5,427 bases of DNA, taken from contig JAOZRQ010000434.1 of NCBI GenBank assembly GCA_029940115.1, positions 626 to 6,052 on the forward strand, given 5' to 3'. Made by a program: the position numbers and the translations under genes. The notes under the pieces are model-generated. The model searched no databases. It was given only the letters and a program-made list of their open reading frames with translations, and was not told the DNA's origin. This document shows, one piece after another, positions 5,220-5,427 of this stretch. This DNA comes from Desulfobacterales bacterium. GTDB taxonomy: Bacteria > Desulfobacterota > Desulfobacteria > Desulfobacterales > 4be13. Positions within the stretch are counted from its first letter, which is position 1. Every line of letters starts with the position of its first letter.

Positions 5220-5230
5220 CCTCCTCAATT

Positions 5231-5300
5231 CTGACAAACCTCCTGTCATTGTCTGAACTGTGATCCGTGTGATTGCCATGATCTCCCTCCCATGTAAATC
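5231..5300 (-). repeat. Dispersed-repeat-like segment (ATCATGGCAATCACACGGATCA type)
   Basis: Read on the - strand this contains ATGGCAATCACACGGATCAC followed by AGTTCAGACAATGACAGG. From general familiarity, this string of near-repeated ATCA/CACA triplet blocks ending in TTCAGACA recurs in intergenic DNA of many environmental bacterial genomes. It yields spurious short ORFs rich in Ile/Thr or Asn/His. I regard it as a dispersed repeat remnant and not a gene. No internal inverted repeat is evident. Confidence 0.35.
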
Positions 5301-5307
5301 AGTTTAA

Positions 5308-5339
5308 GAGTTTGTGAGTTTCTGAGTTGGTGAGTTGGT
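5308..5339. repeat. Four tandem 8-bp units (GAGTTNNT)
   Basis: GAGTTTGT (5308-5315), GAGTTTCT (5316-5323), GAGTTGGT (5324-5331) and GAGTTGGT (5332-5339) follow each other without gaps. It directly precedes the right copy of the long inverted repeat. A short minisatellite of this kind is expected to vary in copy number. Confidence 0.65.
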
Positions 5340-5341
5340 TT

Positions 5342-5427
5342 CTGTGGGTTTCAGGCGTGTTCGTTACTGTCGTGTTGGTGGCTGCCATTTTTTTTGTCGA
5401 TTGTCGGATGTGGCGAAAACTTTTGTC
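5342..5427 (-). repeat. Long inverted repeat, right copy (cut by window end)
   Basis: The reverse complement of this stretch aligns with 675-760: about 51 of the first 54 bases are identical, and weaker similarity continues through the rest. The window ends inside the repeat, so its full length is unknown. If the similarity continues, the next bases should match the reverse complement of the sequence just left of 675, including a second GGACAAAAGTTTT. Confidence 0.75.

Overview
The window contains one clear two-gene operon, a gldG-like gene (1648-3540) followed by a DUF4340-family gene (3643-5106). Both are on the + strand, with about 1.6 kb of repeat-rich, gene-poor DNA upstream and about 320 bp of repeat-rich DNA downstream. 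The composition is moderately GC-rich. The coding style is Gram-negative: strong AAGGAGG-type ribosome binding sites and Lys/Glu/Asp-rich proteins. The intergenic DNA is full of palindromes and of repeat types I associate with Desulfobacterota and other environmental Gram-negatives. A desulfobacterial (sulfate-reducer-like) genome is my best guess, but it is inference; no phylogenetic marker is present.

Layout. 1-600: no convincing gene, several imperfect inverted repeats. 602-760: a 10-bp-period tandem repeat, then a direct repeat, then an ~86-bp element that recurs in inverted orientation at the right end (5342-5427, cut by the window edge). 842-1081: a small ORF of unknown function whose reading frame runs upstream into the repeat, probably a 5'-truncated fragment. 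1093-1120: a possible promoter. 1165-1287: a 123-bp palindromic element with a 25-bp outer stem and two inner hairpins. 1345-1452: more small hairpins. 1458-1562: an 89-bp MITE-like palindrome with 14-bp perfect terminal inverted repeats, flanked by an 8-bp direct repeat that looks like a target-site duplication. 1569-1659: the ribosome binding site plus start codon of the gldG-like gene is present twice, the first copy opening a 17-codon leader ORF. 3550-3630: a tandemly repeated palindrome between the two genes. 5170-5339: a GC-rich hairpin, a dispersed-repeat-like segment and an 8-bp tandem repeat.

Function. The first protein has the architecture of the auxiliary subunit (ABC_transp_aux / GldG) of GldA-GldF-GldG-type ABC-2 systems: an N-terminal membrane anchor, a large extracytoplasmic domain, a coiled coil and a C-terminal membrane helix. 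The second is an N-terminally anchored DUF4340 protein, the usual partner downstream of gldG. Together they probably form the extracytoplasmic part of an envelope ABC complex. The ATPase and permease that normally precede them are not in the window; the space directly upstream is occupied by repeats. I see no solid evidence for a wholly new system. The most interesting material is the set of nested palindromic elements and the duplicated gene starts.
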